A stretch of DNA of 64,000 nt from Isochrysis galbana (Eukaryota; Haptophyta; Isochrysidales; Isochrysidaceae), in assembly GCA_018136815.1 (NCBI GenBank), contig CM030936.1:5851685-5915684 (forward strand), read 5' to 3'. The notes under the pieces are model-generated. The model was given only the letters and a program-made list of their open reading frames with translations. It had not been told where the DNA came from and ran no database searches. The first letter of the stretch is position 1; each line of letters starts with the position of its first letter. The position numbers and the translations under genes are program-made. This document shows positions 60,506 to 64,000 of the stretch, piece by piece.

Positions 60506-61923
60506 CAGCAGTGGTGGTGGCGCGTCCGAGCGTTCTGCGGCGGCGGCGATGGGATCTGCCGCGGCCAAGCGCGAGGCGCGGTCGGGGTTGGGGTTGGCGG
60601 TGGCGCGCATGGTGGTGGTGGGGGGAGGGGGCAATCGCGGCCGCCGCAAAGGCGCAGACGACGGCACTGAGCGCTCGCTACGATGCCAGCGAGCGCGTGG
60701 GGAGTGTGGCGAAGTGGCAAAAAAAAGGGTAGAAAGTATAAAGTGTAAAAGTAAAAGTAGAAAGAGCCCCGGTATCCCGGTGTCTGTGTTTCCCACTGTG
60801 TTTCACTGTGTTTCTTCAATGGCCAAACACAGGCTGTTTTTGCTGTGTTTGGAAGCAGACCCCACTGTGTTTCACAAGTAGGCACTGAAATTGATGGCTT
60901 GTTTAGGATTATAAACGGCGACGACGTCGGCCCGAGGAAATCGAGGAGGGGAGGCGCGGGGAGGGAAGCGGAGAGGGGCCGCGGGGGGGGAAATCCGTCA
61001 CCACGCGGGCGACGGGACGGGGGAATGAATGGGCTGCGGGGGGGGGGGGGGGGGGGCGCTCCCCCCCCCCCCCCTCCCCCTCGACGGGCGCGGAGACGGG
61101 CGACGTGGCGCAGTGCCTCGTCGTCGGCAGGCGCGCACGAACCCCTCCCCCCCCTCCCCCTCCCCTCCCCGTTGTCCGCCGTCGGGGCGGGGAGAGGGCC
61201 ACTAGGTTCCCCCCCCCCCCGCCCCGGCTCTCTCCTCCCCCCCTCTCTGCTCCCACGTTGCAGACCTACTATGGCACGGCTCTCTCCTTCTCTCTCTGAG
61301 AGGGACGGGCGGGTCTCTCTCTCTCTCTGGCCTCGCGGCTCGTCGACGTGGACGACAGCGTCTACGTGGGTAGGGGGGGCTGGACACAATAAACGGCAGA
61401 AGAGAGAGACCTTCTCCCTCGGGTGGGGGGGGGCGGAGCTCCACGTGCGCGGGGCTCGCGCCCCTCTCTCTCTCTCTCTCGCTGCTCTCTCTCTCTCTCC
61501 GGGGAGACGCCGTCCCCCCCCCCTCTCCCATCCCCCCCATCCCCCCCCCCGCCGCCCCCCCCCCGCCCCCCCCCCCCCGCGCGCCTTGATGAGGGAGAGG
61601 ATTCCCCTCCGGGTTCCACGCAGCTCTCGACTCTCTCTCTCTCTCTCTCTCCCTCTTCTCTCCCCGCCTCGCCCGCACGGCCTGCGCGCCTCACCTCCAG
61701 CTCGCGCCCTCCTTTGACTTAATCCGCCGCCTCTCTTACGTGCCTTCCCCCCCCACACACACTCCTTGGTGCGCGCATCTTGCCCCCCCCCTTCCTTGCC
61801 GCGGGGAGATCTCCCCCCCCTCCCCCACTGTCCCTTCTTCCGTCTCCTCCCCGTCCGCCAACTTCCCAGCTCCTCGCTCTCGTCTGTCTCGCCCCCTCTC
61901 TCTCTCCCTCTCTCCGCCCAGCC
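60506..61923. other. GC-rich low-complexity region, 5' of the ATP-grasp gene
   Basis: Long poly-G/poly-C runs (61040-61080, 61210-61225, 61520-61580) and CT/TCTC tracts (61280-61330, 61460-61500, 61630-61660). All frames give Pro/Arg/Ser/Gly runs, so the long ORFs on both strands here are not genes. The CT-rich DNA just before 61924 is the likely leader. Confidence 0.7.
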
Positions 61924-63399
61924 ATGCACAAGGCCCTCGTGGTCGTCGACCCTATCTCGACCGGCGCCAATCTCGCCCAGCTCCTCTACGACCGCGGCTG
62001 GCCCATCGTCCGCGTCTTCTCCGATGGCTGCCCAGAAAAGGTGAAGAAGCACACACCCGCAGGCCTCACCGTCGAGTTCGTCGCCTCGATCGAGCACAGA
62101 GGCGACGTGGGCGCGACGGCCGCGGCGGTACGCGCGATCGGATTCGATTTGCACGCCATCTTCGTCGGATGTGAGACTGGCGTCCTCTTCACCGACTTGC
62201 TGGCTGATGCGCTCGGGCTGACAGGCAACCTTGTCGCCTTCTCTGAGCTCCGCCGCAACAAATTCTTGCAAACGGAGGCTGTGCGCGCGGCCGGACTGCC
62301 CGCGGCGCACCAGGCGCTGGTAAGTCGCGCCGACCAAGTCGAGGCCTTCCTCGCCGCTTCCGCCGCTACTCTATCCGAGGGCTCCGCCTTCAAGGCGGTG
62401 GTGAAGCCGGTCGACGGCGCCGGCTCGGACGGTGTCTCAATCTGCGACTCACCCGACGAGGTGCGTCGGGCGTTTGCAGCGCTCTCGGGCTCGACCAATG
62501 TGCTTGGACTACAAAATGACGGCGTCCTTCTCCAGGAGTACCTCCGCGGCGACGAGTTCGTCGTCGACACTGTCTCGCGCAACGGCGTGCACAAGTGCGT
62601 CGCGCTTTGGGTTTACGACAAGCGCTGGGTCTCCGATGATGCGCCAGTCGTCTACTATGGCATGCGCTGCCTGCAGGTGGAGGACGACTTCGCCAAGTAC
62701 AGCGGCATGATCGGGTACATCTTCGGCGTGCTCGACTCCATCAAGCTTACGCACGGTGCCGCTCACTCCGAGGTGAAGATGGAGCCTGGCTCGGTGCGCG
62801 GCCCGCTCCTCATCGAGGTCAACGGTCGCGTCCACGGCGGCGAGGGGACCTGGCTTCCCATCCCGCAGGAATGTGCGGGCTACACTCAGATATCGGCGCT
62901 GGCGGACGCCACGCTCGACCCCCGAGCCTTCGACATGATTCCCGCCGTGCCCACTGGCCTGCGTAAACGTGGCGCATGGGTCACTGTACGCTCCAACGTG
63001 GAGGGTGTCATCTCTGCTATTGACACCCTCAAGTTGGACCAGATCCGTGCGCTTCCCTCGTACCACTCGGAATATCTACCGCCAACCCTCGCGCCAGGTC
63101 ACCCGATCATCCGCACCACAGACGCCTGCTCCGTCCACGGCTGCTTCAATCTGATCAACGCGGACGCCGCGCAGCTCGAGCACGACTACGAGGTCGCCCA
63201 AGCTGTCATCGATGCTGGACTCTTTGCCGTCTATCCTGTTCACCAGTCGCCCTCTTCGCCCGCGCGCTCTGTTGACTCGGTTGATGCCGAAGATGAGCGC
63301 GCCGTCAAGCGTCAGGCCACTGGCGCACCCAATGTCACGGACATGCGCATGCTCCTGGCTGAGGCACCGCCGCGCCCCGAGTCAACAGAGACGATGTGA
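61924..63399 (+). CDS. ATP-grasp carboxylate-amine ligase
   Basis: 491 aa, single exon, ATG 61924 (GCCATGC). MHKALVVVDPISTGANLAQL is a pre-ATP-grasp Rossmann-like start. Then come LLADALGLTGN and an RRNKF block, as in L-amino-acid ligase/BacD-type enzymes. ATP-grasp: FKAVVKPVDGAGSDGV (~155, phosphate loop), LLQEYLRGDEFVVDTVS (~200), HSEVKMEPGS (~275) and LLIEVNGRVHGGEG (~290; Glu/Asn Mg2+ ligands). Such enzymes join a carboxylate (often an amino acid) to an amine via acyl-phosphate. The partner substrates are unknown; there is no neighbouring biosynthetic gene. A Ser/Asp/Arg-rich tail ends the protein. Strong family, unknown reaction. Confidence 0.88.
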   Translation: MHKALVVVDPISTGANLAQLLYDRGWPIVRVFSDGCPEKVKKHTPAGLTVEFVASIEHRGDVGATAAAVRAIGFDLHAIFVGCETGVLFTDLLADALGLTGNLVAFSELRRNKFLQTEAVRAAGLPAAHQALVSRADQVEAFLAASAATLSEGSAFKAVVKPVDGAGSDGVSICDSPDEVRRAFAALSGSTNVLGLQNDGVLLQEYLRGDEFVVDTVSRNGVHKCVALWVYDKRWVSDDAPVVYYGMRCLQVEDDFAKYSGMIGYIFGVLDSIKLTHGAAHSEVKMEPGSVRGPLLIEVNGRVHGGEGTWLPIPQECAGYTQISALADATLDPRAFDMIPAVPTGLRKRGAWVTVRSNVEGVISAIDTLKLDQIRALPSYHSEYLPPTLAPGHPIIRTTDACSVHGCFNLINADAAQLEHDYEVAQAVIDAGLFAVYPVHQSPSSPARSVDSVDAEDERAVKRQATGAPNVTDMRMLLAEAPPRPESTETM

Positions 63400-64000
63400 G
63401 CCGACCGCAAAAGCCGGCAACGCAGTCCACGACCTACTGTCGCGACCGCTGATGAAGCCGTCCTCTGATTCCATTTCCTTCCTGTCGCCCGGTTGGTTGC
63501 CCGCGCTGGTTTAAGATGCAGTGTGTCTGTTTGACTACTTGTGATGTGCTCCTGTTTTGTCTTCGTCATTTTGTCCGCCGCGCTTATGTGGCCCACAATT
63601 GCATTGTGGCCACCGTGTGGCACTTGTCCAGCGCGTACTTCGTGGGCTCAACGAGGCCAGGGTACAATCAGCCGTGTCACATCATCCTACTGCATGCATT
63701 ACGTGCATGGCCGTGTCGTATGGACTCGGCGCAGCGCGTGGAGAGCGTGTCCATTGATCCTTCGTGCCGTCCCGTGTCCTTGGCGTCCGCTTGCGGTCGC
63801 CCTCATGCTCATGTACCCCCGTTCCCATATCATTTCTGGCCGATGTGCTATTCCTAGCCGCATGAAGATGAAAATCTCTTGAGGATATCGGCTATTCGCT
63901 ATTGATTAGCAGTAGCTACTGGACTAGATGATTAGCAGTAGCTATCGGATATCGGCTCATAGTGTACCGCCGCGTAGGCACGGTCGTGGCTTGGCGTGTT
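63400..64000. other. 3' flank of the ATP-grasp gene
   Basis: No gene recognised. 63885-63955 has paired GATATCGGC and GATTAGCAGTAGCTA words in direct and inverted order. Confidence 0.5.

Noticed and set aside
60166-62337. 723-codon minus ORF
   Set aside because: It crosses poly-G/C and CT microsatellites and lies antisense to the ATP-grasp gene; composition is pure Arg/Gly/Glu/Pro runs.

Overview
The window is nuclear DNA from a GC-rich, repeat-laden eukaryote, most likely a unicellular alga or related protist. Evidence: a formin, a six-exon dihydroxyacetone kinase with short introns, a four-exon p25-alpha-like gene, a tRNA-Lys with an intron at the canonical 37/38 site, and many retrotransposons, MITEs and microsatellites. 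Five of the nine inferred introns begin GTGCGC, GTGCTC or GTGAGC, and GTGCGC alone accounts for four; that donor bias is reminiscent of haptophyte or pelagophyte algae, but I cannot name the organism. Two 100-N runs are scaffold gaps. No prokaryotic operon, CRISPR array or rRNA was seen.

Layout. 1-6.5 kb: 5' part of a formin (minus), LTR-retrotransposon debris, a 15-bp-TIR element, a PDZ gene, the C-terminal end of a hAT transposase, a LINE-like 'MERA' element and an ankyrin-repeat gene. 6.4-9.1 kb: a tandem duplication of the ankyrin 5' flank, its second copy split by a solo LTR, then a second MERA copy. 9-15 kb: a terminal exon beside a gap, an LTR fragment and a two-exon SGNH/PC-esterase-like gene. 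15-27.5 kb: dense mobile DNA (Gypsy and LINE RT fragments, MERA copies, a piggyBac-like MITE, an intact short LTR element with identical LTRs) around the p25-alpha-like gene. 27.5-32.4 kb: NSUN-type RNA methyltransferase, a MERA/ankyrin chimera and an AT-rich alien-looking membrane protein gene. 32.6-37.4 kb: minisatellites ending in a large inverted repeat. 37.4-41 kb: a hypothetical gene, a VWD-like gene, an AT-rich ORF and a gap-truncated gene. 41-50 kb: chromovirus remnants, tRNA-Lys, a second solo LTR and tRNA-related repeats. 50-64 kb: dihydroxyacetone kinase, a LINE pol 3' half, a secreted polyproline protein, a Tudor/KOW-like gene and an ATP-grasp ligase.

The host genes look like unrelated housekeeping or cell-surface functions and do not form a pathway. 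The more unusual content is in the repeats: (i) LINE-like elements that keep a hairpin of changing sequence just upstream of an ATGGAGCG start, one of them a complete ORF1-only insertion with a 17-bp target duplication; (ii) three dispersed AT-rich repeats with the same spacing in which a reiterated 7-mer 'word' differs from copy to copy; (iii) an indel-free 895-bp inverted repeat; (iv) a transposed LTR element carrying a captured antisense coding-like fragment.

All exon joins were made by eye from reading frame, GT/AG signals and family resemblance; no alignment or search was run.
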